Shown piece by piece: positions 15,641 to 25,352 of a DNA stretch of 64,000 bases. Numbering within the stretch: position 1 is the first letter of the stretch; each line of letters opens with the position of its first letter. The notes beneath the pieces are model-generated. The model was not told where the DNA came from, did not search any database, and was given only the letters and a program-made list of their open reading frames with translations. Origin of the DNA: Rhizobium sp. BT03 (lineage in GTDB: Bacteria > Pseudomonadota > Alphaproteobacteria > Rhizobiales > Rhizobiaceae); NCBI RefSeq assembly GCF_030053155.1, contig NZ_CP125641.1, positions 62,001 to 126,000 of the forward strand. The letters are read 5' to 3'. The translations under genes and the position numbers were made by a program.

Positions 15641-18600
15641 ATGTTGAACGCAGCGATCGACCCCGCATCCTCCAAAGAACCCGCCGGCGGCGCGCCGTTC
15701 GCCGCATTCGCGCCGCCGATCCGGCCGCAATCGGAACTTCGCCGGGCGATCACATCAGCCTATCGCCGCCCGGAAACCGAATGCCTGCCGCCGCTCGTTG
15801 CGGCCGCGCGCGTTTCCGAAGCGAAGCGCTATGACATCCGCAGCACCGCCCGCACGCTGATCGAGGCCTTGCGCGCCAAGCACAAAGGCACCGGCGTCGA
15901 AGGGCTGGTGCAGGAATATTCGCTTTCCAGCCAGGAAGGCGTGGCGCTGATGTGCCTTGCCGAAGCGCTGCTGCGCATTCCCGATACCGACACCCGCGAC
16001 GCGCTGATCCGCGACAAGATCGCCGAAGGCAACTGGACCTCGCATATCGGCGGCGGCAAATCGATGTTCGTCAATGCCGCCACATGGGGCCTCGTCGTCA
16101 CCGGCAAGCTGACCTCGACGGTCAACGACCGCAGCCTGTCGGCAGCGCTGACGCGGCTGATCGCGCGCGCCGGCGAGCCGGTCATCCGCCGCGGCGTCGA
16201 TATGGCGATGCGCATGATGGGCGAGCAGTTCGTCACCGGCGAGTCGATCGAGGAGGCGCTGAAGCGCGCCCGGCCGCTCGAAGCCCGCGGTTTCCGCTAT
16301 TCCTACGACATGCTGGGCGAGGCGGCGACCACCGCTGCCGACGCCGAACGTTATTTCAAGGATTACGAAAAGGCGATCCATGCCATCGGCAAGGCATCGG
16401 CCGGCCGCGGCATCTATGACGGCCCCGGTATTTCGATCAAGCTTTCGGCCCTGCACCCCCGTTATGTCAGGGCGCAGGCCGGCCGGGTGATGGGTGAGCT
16501 GCTGCCGAAGGTCAAGGCGCTCGCCGTTCTCGCCAAGTCCTATGATATCGGCCTCAATATCGATGCGGAGGAGGCCGACCGGCTGGAGCTGTCGCTCGAT
16601 CTGCTCGAGGAGCTTTGCTTTGCCCCTGATCTCGCAGGCTGGAACGGACTTGGATTCGTCGTCCAGGCCTATGGCAAGCGCTGCCCCTTCGTGCTCGACT
16701 ATGTCATCGATCTCGCCCGACGCTCCGGGCGCCGGATGATGGTCCGTCTGGTCAAGGGCGCCTATTGGGATGCGGAGATCAAGCGCGCCCAGCTCGACGG
16801 TCTCGACGATTATCCGGTCTATACCCGCAAGATCTACACCGACGTCGCCTACATCGCCTGCGCGCGCAAGCTGCTGAACGCACCCGATGCCGTCTTCCCG
16901 CAGTTTGCCAGCCACAATGCGCAGACGCTGGCGACGATCTATCATCTCGCCGGTCCCGATTTTGCAGTCGGCAAATACGAGTTCCAGTGCCTGCACGGTA
17001 TGGGCGAACCGCTCTATGACGAGGTCGTCGGCAAGGACAAGCTCGATCGGCCCTGCCGCATCTATGCGCCTGTCGGAACGCATGAGACGCTGCTCGCCTA
17101 TCTGGTGCGGCGTCTGCTGGAAAACGGCGCCAATTCCTCCTTCGTGCACCGCATCTCCGATCCGAATGTCTCGGTCGAGGCGTTGGTCGCCGATCCCGCC
17201 GAGACCGTTGCCGCCATGCCGGTCGTCGGCGCGCCCCACACGCAGATCGCCGCGCCGAAGGCGCTTTACGGCAGCGCCCGCGCCAATTCCGACGGTCTCG
17301 ATCTCTCCAATGAGGCGACGCTTTCCGACCTGGCTGAGACGCTCGCCGCCTCGGCTGCCAGCCCATGGCACGCGCTTCCGATCCTGGCCGATGGCTCCAC
17401 GGATGGGGTGACGCGCGACGTTCTCAATCCTGCCGATCACAGCGACGTCGTCGGCACGGTCACCGAGCTGAAGGTCGAAGAGGCCGCCCGCATCGTTGCA
17501 ATGGCTGCCGACTATGCGTCGCAATGGGCGGCGGTGCCGCCAGCGGAGCGCGCTGCCTGCCTGGAGCGGGCGGCCGATATCATGCAGGCCCGGATCAAGA
17601 CCCTGATGGGCATCGTCATGCGCGAGGCCGGCAAATCGGCGGCCAACGCAGTCGGCGAAGTGCGCGAGGCGATCGACTTCCTGCGTTATTACGCCGAGCA
17701 GGCGCGCAAGACCCTCGGTCCGTCCCATGCGCCCCTCGGCCCCATCGTCTGCATCAGCCCGTGGAACTTCCCGCTGGCGATCTTCACCGGGCAGGTGGCT
17801 GCCGCACTGGTGGCCGGCAATCCCGTGCTCGCCAAACCTGCCGGCGTCACGCCGATCATCGCGTCGGAAAGCGTCAAGATCCTCCATGAGGCGGGCGTGC
17901 CGGTGGGCGCCCTGCAGTTCGTGCCCGGCAGCGGCCGCCTAGGCGCCGGCATGGTGGGTGCCGCGGAAACGGCAGGCGTCATGTTCACCGGCTCGACCGA
18001 AGTCGCCCGGATGATCCAGGCGCAGCTCGCCGAACGGCTGTCTTCATCAGGCAAGCCGATCCCGCTGATTGCCGAAACCGGCGGCCAGAACGGCATGATC
18101 GTCGACTCCTCGGCTCTCGCCGAGCAGGTGGTGGCCGACGTCATCGCCTCGGCTTTCGACAGCGCCGGCCAGCGCTGCTCGGCGCTGCGCGTCCTCTGCC
18201 TGCAGGACGACGTGGCCGACAGGACCCTCAACATGCTGAAGGGCGCCTTCCGCGAGCTGACGATCGGCCGTACCGACCGGCTGAGCATCGATGTCGGGCC
18301 TGTCATCAACGATGGCGCAAAGGCCGAGATCGACCAGCATATCGAGCAGATGCGCGGCGCCGGCCGCAAGGTGGATCAGCTGCCGCTGCCCGAAAGTGCC
18401 GCGGCGGGAACCTTCGTTCCGCCGACGATCATCGAGATCAAGGCCTTGTCGGACCTGACGCGGGAGATCTTCGGGCCGGTCCTGCATGTCGTCCGCTTCA
18501 AGCGAAACGGCCTCGATCGCCTGATCGACGACATCAACGCATCCGGCTACGGCCTCACCTTCGGGCTTCACACCCGGCTCGACGAAACGATCGCGCATGT

Positions 18601-19348
18601 GACCAGCCGCATCAAGGCCGGCAACCTCTACGTCAACCGCAACATCATCGGCGCCGTCGTCGGCGTGCAGCCTTTCGGCGGCCGCGGCCTGTCGGGAACG
18701 GGTCCGAAGGCCGGTGGTCCGCTCTATATCGGCCGGCTGGTGCAGCGCGCTCCCGTGCCGCCGCAGCAGGATTCCGTCCATACGGACCTTGCCCTTCGCG
18801 ATTATATCGTCTGGCTCGACAAGAAGGGTTTGCCGGCCGAAGGGGAAGCGGCGCGCAGATATGCAAGCCGTTCGGCGCTCGGGCTCGAACGCGAACTCAC
18901 CGGTCCGGTCGGCGAGCGAAATCTCTACGCGCTCCATCCCCGCGGCCGCATTCTTGCCGTGCCGCAGACCGAAACCGGGCTCTATCGCCAGATCGCCGCA
19001 GCCCTGTCGACCGGCAACCACGTTGTCGTGGATGCGGGTTCCTTAGCGAAATCGGTCCTGGCAGACCTGCCGGCGGCCGTCGCCGGCCGGGTTTCCTGGA
19101 CGTCGGATTGGGAGAAAGACGGGCCGTTCTCCGGCGCACTTGTCGAAGGCGATCGCGACAGGGTTTTGGTGGTCAATCAGAAGATCGCTGCGCTGCCGGG
19201 GCCGCTTCTGTTGGTCCAGGCTGCGACGAGCGAGGAATTGGCTAGCGATCCCGAGGCCTATTGCCTGAACTGGCTGCTGGAGGAGGTGTCCACGTCGATC
19301 AACACCGCCGCAGCCGGCGGCAATGCCAGCCTGATGGCGATCGGCTGA
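15641..19348 (+). CDS. putA: Bifunctional proline dehydrogenase / L-glutamate-gamma-semialdehyde dehydrogenase
   Basis: 1235 residues. The N-terminal proline dehydrogenase (FAD, beta/alpha barrel; about 70-500, with DGPGISIKLSALHPRY and RLVKGAYWD motifs) oxidises proline to P5C and passes electrons to the quinone pool. The central aldehyde dehydrogenase (about 570-1050, with ISPWNFPLAIF, ETGGQNGM and the catalytic Cys near residue 844 in SAGQRCSALR) makes glutamate with NAD. A C-terminal region of about 185 residues resembles the extra domain of long PutA proteins. There is no N-terminal ribbon-helix-helix, so unlike E. coli PutA it should not act as repressor, consistent with the separate putR. 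A hairpin follows the stop. Confidence 0.97.
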   Translation: MLNAAIDPASSKEPAGGAPFAAFAPPIRPQSELRRAITSAYRRPETECLPPLVAAARVSEAKRYDIRSTARTLIEALRAKHKGTGVEGLVQEYSLSSQEGVALMCLAEALLRIPDTDTRDALIRDKIAEGNWTSHIGGGKSMFVNAATWGLVVTGKLTSTVNDRSLSAALTRLIARAGEPVIRRGVDMAMRMMGEQFVTGESIEEALKRARPLEARGFRYSYDMLGEAATTAADAERYFKDYEKAIHAIGKASAGRGIYDGPGISIKLSALHPRYVRAQAGRVMGELLPKVKALAVLAKSYDIGLNIDAEEADRLELSLDLLEELCFAPDLAGWNGLGFVVQAYGKRCPFVLDYVIDLARRSGRRMMVRLVKGAYWDAEIKRAQLDGLDDYPVYTRKIYTDVAYIACARKLLNAPDAVFPQFASHNAQTLATIYHLAGPDFAVGKYEFQCLHGMGEPLYDEVVGKDKLDRPCRIYAPVGTHETLLAYLVRRLLENGANSSFVHRISDPNVSVEALVADPAETVAAMPVVGAPHTQIAAPKALYGSARANSDGLDLSNEATLSDLAETLAASAASPWHALPILADGSTDGVTRDVLNPADHSDVVGTVTELKVEEAARIVAMAADYASQWAAVPPAERAACLERAADIMQARIKTLMGIVMREAGKSAANAVGEVREAIDFLRYYAEQARKTLGPSHAPLGPIVCISPWNFPLAIFTGQVAAALVAGNPVLAKPAGVTPIIASESVKILHEAGVPVGALQFVPGSGRLGAGMVGAAETAGVMFTGSTEVARMIQAQLAERLSSSGKPIPLIAETGGQNGMIVDSSALAEQVVADVIASAFDSAGQRCSALRVLCLQDDVADRTLNMLKGAFRELTIGRTDRLSIDVGPVINDGAKAEIDQHIEQMRGAGRKVDQLPLPESAAAGTFVPPTIIEIKALSDLTREIFGPVLHVVRFKRNGLDRLIDDINASGYGLTFGLHTRLDETIAHVTSRIKAGNLYVNRNIIGAVVGVQPFGGRGLSGTGPKAGGPLYIGRLVQRAPVPPQQDSVHTDLALRDYIVWLDKKGLPAEGEAARRYASRSALGLERELTGPVGERNLYALHPRGRILAVPQTETGLYRQIAAALSTGNHVVVDAGSLAKSVLADLPAAVAGRVSWTSDWEKDGPFSGALVEGDRDRVLVVNQKIAALPGPLLLVQAATSEELASDPEAYCLNWLLEEVSTSINTAAAGGNASLMAIG

Positions 19349-19356
19349 GAAAACGA

Positions 19357-19378
19357 GAGGGCGCGCAAATGCGCCCTC
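19357..19378 (+). terminator. Hairpin after putA
   Basis: GAGGGCGC (19357-19364) and GCGCCCTC (19371-19378) form an 8-bp GC-rich stem with a GCAAAT loop, 8 bases after the putA stop. No T-run follows, as is common for alphaproteobacterial 3' ends. Confidence 0.6.
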
Positions 19379-19400
19379 GATCGCCGCTGACAGAATTGCC

Positions 19401-19502
19401 ATCTCCTCCTCTTTCGTCATGCTCGGGCTTGTCCCGAGCATCTGCCTCCGGTCGATAGGGCAGCAGATCCTCGGCACAAGGCCGAGGATGACGAGGAGGA
19501 GA
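19401..19502. repeat. Complex palindromic intergenic repeat (REP/RIME-like)
   Basis: About 100 bases with nested symmetry. Outer arms are CTCCTCCTC...CGTCAT (19402-19420) against ATGACGAGGAGGAG (19488-19501). Inside are ATGCTCGGG-CTTGT-CCCGAGCAT (19419-19441) and ATCCTCGGC-ACAAG-GCCGAGGAT (19467-19489), joined by ATCTGC/GCAGAT. The folded form is a cloverleaf-like cruciform. Such elements occur in many copies between genes in Rhizobium. It lies 3' of putA in the 368-base putA-chemoreceptor gap; the rest of that gap (19503-19716) shows no gene and should carry the chemoreceptor promoter. Confidence 0.75.
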
Positions 19503-19716
19503 GAGCGAATTTGTCAGCAAATCGGAGGATGGCCTTCGATCATGTCCAATGCCTCTTGAGTAAACTCGACACCATTGACCATTTTTTTATGAGTTGCGAC
19601 TAACGTCGCCCCTGAGGCGTGACCATCGCCGGTCTGGGGCAGCGAATATAACGCTGTTGCCGATGTGAGTGGTCGCGCCGGAGAAGCAGGCAATTTCCTG
19701 AGGTGGGGGCTTCCTT

Positions 19717-22254
19717 ATGGCGTTGATTGACCGACTGTTGCAGCGTATGCGGATCGTGACGAAGGTGCTCTTCTTCGTGGTGCCGCTGATCGTGCTGATC
19801 GCCGGCATCGGTCTTTTCGGCTATTTCACCGCCGGTACGCTCAACGGCCAGATGACCCTGACCCGGCAGACGATCGATACGCTTTCCAGTTTCCAGCAAC
19901 TGCGATCCTCGCTGACCGCCTTTACCGACCTTCCGAGTGCGGCCACGCGCGATCGATTGATCGCCAACATCTCCGATCAGCAGAAGGGCGCGGCGACGCT
20001 CGATGCCATGCTGATCGATCCTGCACAAAAGCAGCAGATCGCCGCGGTGCGCGAACTGGGGGCTAAGATGCAGGGCGCCGCCGACGCGCTATGGGCTGTG
20101 TCGCAGGAGCGCGTCAATACCGAACAGGCGATCGACGACGCGGTGGCCGGGCTGTTTAAGGAAAGCCAGACGGCGCGCAAACAGCTCGACGTTCTCCAGG
20201 ATCAGGCGAATGGCAAGGAGGCCTTCGTCCGGGCGCTACTTCTCGACGCCTCGGCCTATAAGAATCTCGCGGGTCGCATTGCCAAACTGCGCAAGGCGAC
20301 CGCGGCGGCAGCCGACCCTCAGAAGCTCGGCCAGGCCATCGGCAGCCTTCTGCCGCCGCTGGTCAAAGAAGTCGGCGACAGCGGGGCGCTTGCCTCCGAC
20401 AAGGCTCAAAGCCAGATCGCTGCGCTGAAGCCGGTCCTGGACAAGCTCGCCCCCATGGCCAAGGACAGCAGCCTGACGCTCGAAGCTTACGCTCCCGTCG
20501 ATCAGGATCTGCAGGGCCTGCAGGAACAATTTGCAAAACTCGCCTCCGGCAATGCGGACACGGCGATCGAGCGCTTTACCGGCATGGATGCGAGCATTTC
20601 AACGCTTCGTTCGATGGTGGCGATCGTCAACACCGCCTTCAAATCGATCGACGATCTGCGCCTGCACCTGAGTGAACTGAACAGGCGGGTCGATGCAGAG
20701 TCGCGGGATGCGGTTCTCGCCGATCTCAAGGCATTGCGCGAAAGCGCTGCAAAGCTTGTTCCCTTGAGCGGCAAGAATGCCGCGCTGCAGGATCTTGCCA
20801 AGAAGATCGAGCCGTCGCTTGCGACGATCGAGAAGGACACCTCGCTTCTGATCTCGATCGCCGACCGGTGGCGCGCGGACAAGGAGGCGGCGACCGCGCT
20901 TGTGGCCGACGCAAGCCACACGCTCGAGCAGTTTGTCAGCACGGCGCAGGAGAGCGGCAGGGAAATCAGCCAGCGCTCGGCGACGATGTCGCTCGCGGCG
21001 ATGATCGCCGGCACCGTGCTTGCGATCATCGGCGGCCTCATGCTGATCGAAACCCTGCGCGGGCCGCTGAAGCGGATCACCCAGACGATGATGCGGCTTG
21101 CCGCCGGCGATCTGAACGTTGCCATCGGCGACGGCAAGCGTGGCGACGAAATCGGCGACATGATCCGCTCGGTGACCGTTTTCCGCGATCAGGCGCTTGA
21201 GAAGACCAGGCTGGAAGAGGTGGCCGAGGCAAACAGGGCGCGGGACGAACGGGAGCAGGCCCGCCGCGCCGCCGAGCAGGCGCGCATCGAGGCGGAACAG
21301 AGCGAGGCTCTGACGGCGCTGTCGGACATGCTGGGCAAACTTGCCAATGGCAATCTCGCGGCCGAGATGAGCGAGGATCTGGCCGCAGACTATGTCGCCA
21401 TGGCGCAAACCTACAATCACGCCATCGACGCGCTGCGCCTGACGCTCGCCGAGGTTCGCAACACGACCTACGAGATCGCCGAGGGCAGCACCAATCTTTC
21501 AGGAGCCGCCGACGATCTGGCGCGGCGCACGGAACAGCAGGCCGCAGCACTCGAGGAGAGCTCGCGGGTGCTGGGTGAACTGACCGACAGCGTGCGGACG
21601 ACCGCTGAAAACGCCCGCCAGACATCGCTTTCGGTTGCGGAAGCACACCGCCAGGTCGAGCATTCCGCAGCCGTCGTGGCGAAGGCCGTCGATGCCATGG
21701 GCGCCATCAACCGGTCGTCCGAGAAGGTCACCAGCATCATCGGTGTGATCGACGAGATCGCCTTCCAGACCAATCTTCTTGCCCTCAATGCGGGTGTGGA
21801 AGCGGCGCGCGCAGGCGAGGCCGGCAGAGGTTTTGCCGTGGTTGCTCAGGAGGTGCGTGAGCTTGCCCAGCGTTGCGCCAAGGCTGCCCGCGAGATCAAG
21901 GACCTCATCTCCAACAGCGCATCGCAGGTTGGCGCCGGCGTCACCCTCGTCGAGGAAACCGGCCATGCGCTTTCTGCCATCATGGATCACTTCACCTCGA
22001 TCAATGGACTGGTGCAGGTCATTTCTGCTTCCACGACCACGCAATACAAGGGCATCGACGAGGTGAACAACGCCGTTCGCGACGTCGAGCATATCACCCA
22101 GCACAACGCAGCAATGGTCGAGGAAAACACCGCGGAAATTCACAGGCTTCGGCAGCAGGTGGAACTGTTGAACGAAAGAATTTCCCACTTTCAAACCGCC
22201 GACGGCCGCAGGACTTCGCCTGCCAGCATCGTGCGGATGGCCGCGGTCTCCTAA
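19717..22254 (+). CDS. Methyl-accepting chemotaxis protein with a large periplasmic sensor
   Basis: 845 residues. TM1 is at about 14-36 and TM2 at about 426-447 (LAAMIAGTVLAIIGGLMLIETL region), enclosing a periplasmic all-helical sensor of about 390 residues, the size of a helical-bundle bimodular-type domain. HAMP follows (about 448-500), then a coiled linker with a second HAMP-like stretch and the signalling domain (about 600-815) with the hairpin tip IDEIAFQTNLLALNAGVEAARAGEAGRGFAVVAQEVR. There is no C-terminal pentapeptide tether for CheR/CheB visible. It follows putA by 368 bases; sensing of proline, betaines or organic acids is possible but not shown by sequence. Confidence 0.93.
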   Translation: MALIDRLLQRMRIVTKVLFFVVPLIVLIAGIGLFGYFTAGTLNGQMTLTRQTIDTLSSFQQLRSSLTAFTDLPSAATRDRLIANISDQQKGAATLDAMLIDPAQKQQIAAVRELGAKMQGAADALWAVSQERVNTEQAIDDAVAGLFKESQTARKQLDVLQDQANGKEAFVRALLLDASAYKNLAGRIAKLRKATAAAADPQKLGQAIGSLLPPLVKEVGDSGALASDKAQSQIAALKPVLDKLAPMAKDSSLTLEAYAPVDQDLQGLQEQFAKLASGNADTAIERFTGMDASISTLRSMVAIVNTAFKSIDDLRLHLSELNRRVDAESRDAVLADLKALRESAAKLVPLSGKNAALQDLAKKIEPSLATIEKDTSLLISIADRWRADKEAATALVADASHTLEQFVSTAQESGREISQRSATMSLAAMIAGTVLAIIGGLMLIETLRGPLKRITQTMMRLAAGDLNVAIGDGKRGDEIGDMIRSVTVFRDQALEKTRLEEVAEANRARDEREQARRAAEQARIEAEQSEALTALSDMLGKLANGNLAAEMSEDLAADYVAMAQTYNHAIDALRLTLAEVRNTTYEIAEGSTNLSGAADDLARRTEQQAAALEESSRVLGELTDSVRTTAENARQTSLSVAEAHRQVEHSAAVVAKAVDAMGAINRSSEKVTSIIGVIDEIAFQTNLLALNAGVEAARAGEAGRGFAVVAQEVRELAQRCAKAAREIKDLISNSASQVGAGVTLVEETGHALSAIMDHFTSINGLVQVISASTTTQYKGIDEVNNAVRDVEHITQHNAAMVEENTAEIHRLRQQVELLNERISHFQTADGRRTSPASIVRMAAVS

Positions 22255-22348
22255 AGGGATTCCCTCGGAGTCCTTCCGCATGGTGAACAAGCGTCGTCGA
22301 CGCTGACCGTCGAGGTGTCATTTTCCGCTCTACCGCACCCCGACCCCG

Positions 22349-23059
22349 TTAGGTTCCGCCCTGGTCCTTTGGCGCCACCAAACGCCGTTTCACGTTTTCA
22401 ATCCCAAGTACCGGGCTTGTCAGAACTGGAAGACCTTGGTGCATGCCCTGCACTGCACGAGCCATCGAGGCCTGCGCAAAAACGATCACGTCGACCCTCT
22501 GCGACAGCTCTTCCAGCGCTCGGCGGATTTGCGCGTCATGCGCTTCGACGTTCCCATCGGCGAGGAATTGAAACGCCCCGTGAACAAGCACATCGTCGAT
22601 CACGACATTTTTGCCCGCCTCGCATGCCTGGCGCCTCAGCAGATCTGCTGTCGGCACCAGCGTTGTAGATAATGTCGCTAGGACGCCTATGCGGTTTCCA
22701 TGCTCGACAGCGGCTTTGGCCATGCCTTCGTCAATACGGAACAGCGGCACAGGACAAAGCGGCGCAATGGCATCGACCGCCGGCCCAAGCGTTGAGCATG
22801 TGACGACGATCGCATCTGCCCCGGCGTCGACTGCTGACCATACGTAGGTAGCAAGCCTTCGTTTCGTCAGATGGCCTAACGACCCGCGCTCGATGGTATT
22901 TCTCAACAGGCTCTCATCGAGGATCGCGAACGGCTTCCAGTCGGGCAAATGTTCTTTAGCAAGGGCCCGAAACTCCGAAACAAGATCGGACACCGTGTGG
23001 ATGAAAGCCAGCTTTCTGACAGAGGCACTGGCAGTTTGAATTGACATATGATTTTCCAT
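22349..23059 (-). CDS. Aspartate/glutamate racemase-family protein
   Basis: 236 residues of the Asp/Glu/hydantoin racemase superfamily. The first catalytic cysteine is present (Cys88 in VVTCSTLGP), but the second half-site reads VIVFAQASMA (about 191-200) with no cysteine at the expected place. Two-base racemisation by the usual Cys/Cys pair is therefore unlikely; isomerase, decarboxylase or regulatory roles occur in such variants. Start ATG 23059 is used; ATG 23047 is possible. It is the last gene of a run of minus-strand genes (FAD oxidases, ABC transporter), 167 bases after the oxidase stop, and converges with the chemoreceptor. Confidence 0.8.
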   Translation of the reverse strand: MENHMSIQTASASVRKLAFIHTVSDLVSEFRALAKEHLPDWKPFAILDESLLRNTIERGSLGHLTKRRLATYVWSAVDAGADAIVVTCSTLGPAVDAIAPLCPVPLFRIDEGMAKAAVEHGNRIGVLATLSTTLVPTADLLRRQACEAGKNVVIDDVLVHGAFQFLADGNVEAHDAQIRRALEELSQRVDVIVFAQASMARAVQGMHQGLPVLTSPVLGIENVKRRLVAPKDQGGT

Positions 23060-23226
23060 CCGGGTGTTGGAAACTGATTGGGGGAAGTGTGCAGCAGTTC
23101 ATCACGTTAAACTCGGTGTGCGAATCCTTCTCTGGTTACGGATCGGGCAAGATCGCGCTTTGATCCCATAGAAATGCGCCAACTCGCAATCGCTCTGTGC
23201 CTGTTCTTCCACGCGAATGAATTGCG

Positions 23227-24552
23227 TCAGATGGCGCCAACCTCAATTTTCGATCTGTCCCTGAAACGCGAGAGGCGGAAGGGTGTCGGATCGACGATTG
23301 CCGTGTCGCCCCCGACCAGATCCGCCGCCAGATGGCCAATGCCAGGGCCGGCGCCGAAGCCGTGTCCGGAACAACCTGCGGCGACAAACACTCCGCCGAT
23401 ACTGTCCACCGGTGAAATCGCGGGTATGGCGTCCGGGGTGGAGTCGACATATCCACCCCAAGCAGACGTGACGCCGGCCTCGGCAACGGCGGGGAGCAGG
23501 GCTCTTATCCGCGCCATTATGGCAGCCGTCATCCGAGTGTCCGGAGCAGGATCGAGTACGCGAATGCGTTCGAAGGGGGTCGGCCTATCGAGACGCCAGC
23601 GACCGAGTGTTTCCGGACCCTGGAAAAACGAGCGGCCTATGCCGATCTCGACGGCCTTCCGTCGTTTCAGGAACATCGGCAGAAACGGGCGGGCATAGCG
23701 GATGCTCTGCGGCGTAAGCTCGAGCGTCGCTCTGCCGCTGACGGCTATGGTGTAGCTGCCATCGATCCGGCGCGTCAGGGCGCAATCAGAAGTATAGATT
23801 GCGCCTCCAAAATCGGGTGCAGGACCGGTCCGCAAGGCGGTCTGACGGACACTAGCCTGCGGCAGGGAAACCGCATGCATGCGCAGAAAAGCAGAAGCCC
23901 AGGCGCCGGCGGCACATAGCACCCTATTGGTGCGGATAAGGCCTTTCTCGGTGACGACGCCGCTTACTTGGCGATTGGTGATATCCAGGCCGCGCGCCGC
24001 GCAGTTCTGATGAATGGTCGCGCCATATTTGCGCGCGCCCTCGGCTATCCGAGGAGCGGCGAGCCAGGGCTCAGCCTTGCCGTCGTCCACCGCGTGGACA
24101 CCGCCCAGCCATTTGCGGCCGTCGGCCGCTGGAACAGCGGCGGCGGCCTCGCTGGCGGTCAGCATTCGGGTATTGACGTCAAACCTTCGGGCAACCTCGC
24201 GCCAACGTTCCCATTCACCGAGCTGCTTTGGATCAGCGGTTGCATAGAGGAGCCCGCAACGGCGAAAGCCAAGGTCATGCCCGATCTCTACGGTCAGCTC
24301 TTCCCATAGGCGCAACGCCAGATTGGCAAGCGGCAATTCACGTTCATCCCGGTTCTGCCGACGGCACCAGCCCCAGTTCCGGCTCGACTGTTCGCAGCCG
24401 ACATATCCCTTTTCGACAAGCGCTACCGATAGACCGCGCCGTGCCAAGAAATAGGCCGCGCTGGCGCCAACAATCCCGCCCCCGATGATGACGACATCTG
24501 ATGACGTGGGTAGAGTTTCATCGCTGCTGATGTGGTGGATTAAAGGGGACAT
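23227..24552 (-). CDS. FAD-dependent amine/amino-acid oxidoreductase (DAO family), copy 2
   Basis: 441 residues. An N-terminal Rossmann motif VVIIGGGIVGASAAYFL lies near residues 20-36, a conserved [19 protein letters not shown] block near 57-75, and a C-terminal SGHGFGAGPGIGHLAADL block closes the FAD site. DAO-fold enzymes oxidise secondary amines, N-methyl or D-amino acids. The protein has the same length and motif order as the oxidase at 25353-26678, so the two are paralogues from duplication. A truncated aldehyde dehydrogenase lies between them. ATG 24552 was chosen because it gives the same N terminus as the paralogue and has CGAGG upstream. It may act on the product delivered by the peptide/opine-type transporter upstream. 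Confidence 0.88.
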   Translation of the reverse strand: MSPLIHHISSDETLPTSSDVVIIGGGIVGASAAYFLARRGLSVALVEKGYVGCEQSSRNWGWCRRQNRDERELPLANLALRLWEELTVEIGHDLGFRRCGLLYATADPKQLGEWERWREVARRFDVNTRMLTASEAAAAVPAADGRKWLGGVHAVDDGKAEPWLAAPRIAEGARKYGATIHQNCAARGLDITNRQVSGVVTEKGLIRTNRVLCAAGAWASAFLRMHAVSLPQASVRQTALRTGPAPDFGGAIYTSDCALTRRIDGSYTIAVSGRATLELTPQSIRYARPFLPMFLKRRKAVEIGIGRSFFQGPETLGRWRLDRPTPFERIRVLDPAPDTRMTAAIMARIRALLPAVAEAGVTSAWGGYVDSTPDAIPAISPVDSIGGVFVAAGCSGHGFGAGPGIGHLAADLVGGDTAIVDPTPFRLSRFRDRSKIEVGAI

Positions 24553-24701
24553 GGCGGCCTCGAGGTGAATGATAGCCGGCAGTATCAAGAAAAGGGTGCG
24601 GCAGAATGCACTGGTTGCAGCGGATTCGCCGTATTTTGCATCGAATATCGTCGGTCGGAAAGTGACGGCGACTTTGAGCCGGCAGGCGCGTCAGAGCATG
24701 C

Positions 24702-25350
24702 CTAATCTGCGTGCCCGACAATGCCCTTGATCTCGGTGAATTCCTGCAATCCGAACTTCCCGTATTCGCGGCCGTTGCCGGACTGCTTATAGCCGCCGAA
24801 CGGAGCTGCGCTATCCCATGCGGATTGATTGAGGCGCACGATGCCGGTGCGAAGCCGACGGGCGAGCGTCCGCGCCTCCTGCGGGGTCGCCTTGGATATA
24901 GGCGGCGAGACCGCAAGGTGTGTCGTTGGCGATCGCGACAGCATCGTCCTCGGTGTCGTAGCCGATGATCGACAGTACGGGGCCAAAAATCTCCTCCCGT
25001 GCGATGGTCATCGAATTCTTCACGCACGCAAATACCGTCGGACGCACGTAATAGCCCGCGTTCAGATTGGATGGGCGCCCGGGACCGCCGGCCACCAATT
25101 CGGCGCCCTCGGCAATGCCTTTCTCGATCAGCGCCTGGATCTTAACGAATTGGGCAGCGCTCGCCACCGGACCAAGATCAGTGCCCGGGTCATGAGGCGG
25201 TCCGACCGTCAGCGATGCTGCCGCCCTTGCTGCGATGGCACTCGCTTCATCCATGCGCTCGGCCGGCACCAGCATCCGGGTCGGCGCATTGCATGACTGT
25301 CCGGAATTGGCGAAGCACCGGCGCAGGCAATGTCCCTCCGGCCGAGCCGA
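24702..25350 (-). pseudogene. Truncated and frameshifted aldehyde dehydrogenase
   Basis: On the minus strand, the first frame (from about 25330) gives [14 protein letters not shown] with the catalytic Cys, then [17 protein letters not shown] and [12 protein letters not shown]. Near 24890 the reading shifts to another frame that gives [42 protein letters not shown] and a normal C-terminal stop at 24702. Together they are the C-terminal 200 or so residues of an NAD aldehyde dehydrogenase; the N-terminal 270 or so residues, including the cofactor-binding and Glu motifs, are absent. The break falls at the end of the upstream oxidase gene, so a deletion joined the two. It is probably inactive. Confidence 0.85.
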
Positions 25351-25352
25351 AA

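Noticed and set aside
15755..17887. A 710-codon open frame antisense to putA
   Set aside because: It mirrors the codon structure of putA, as high-GC genes often do, has a low-complexity Arg/Asp/Gly composition and no recognisable domains or ribosome site.
22290..22304. AGCGTCG-T-CGACGCT palindrome between the chemoreceptor and the Asp/Glu racemase-family gene
   Set aside because: The arms are separated by one base, so the RNA hairpin would be strained, no T-tract follows, and short GTCGAC palindromes are frequent in this high-GC DNA.
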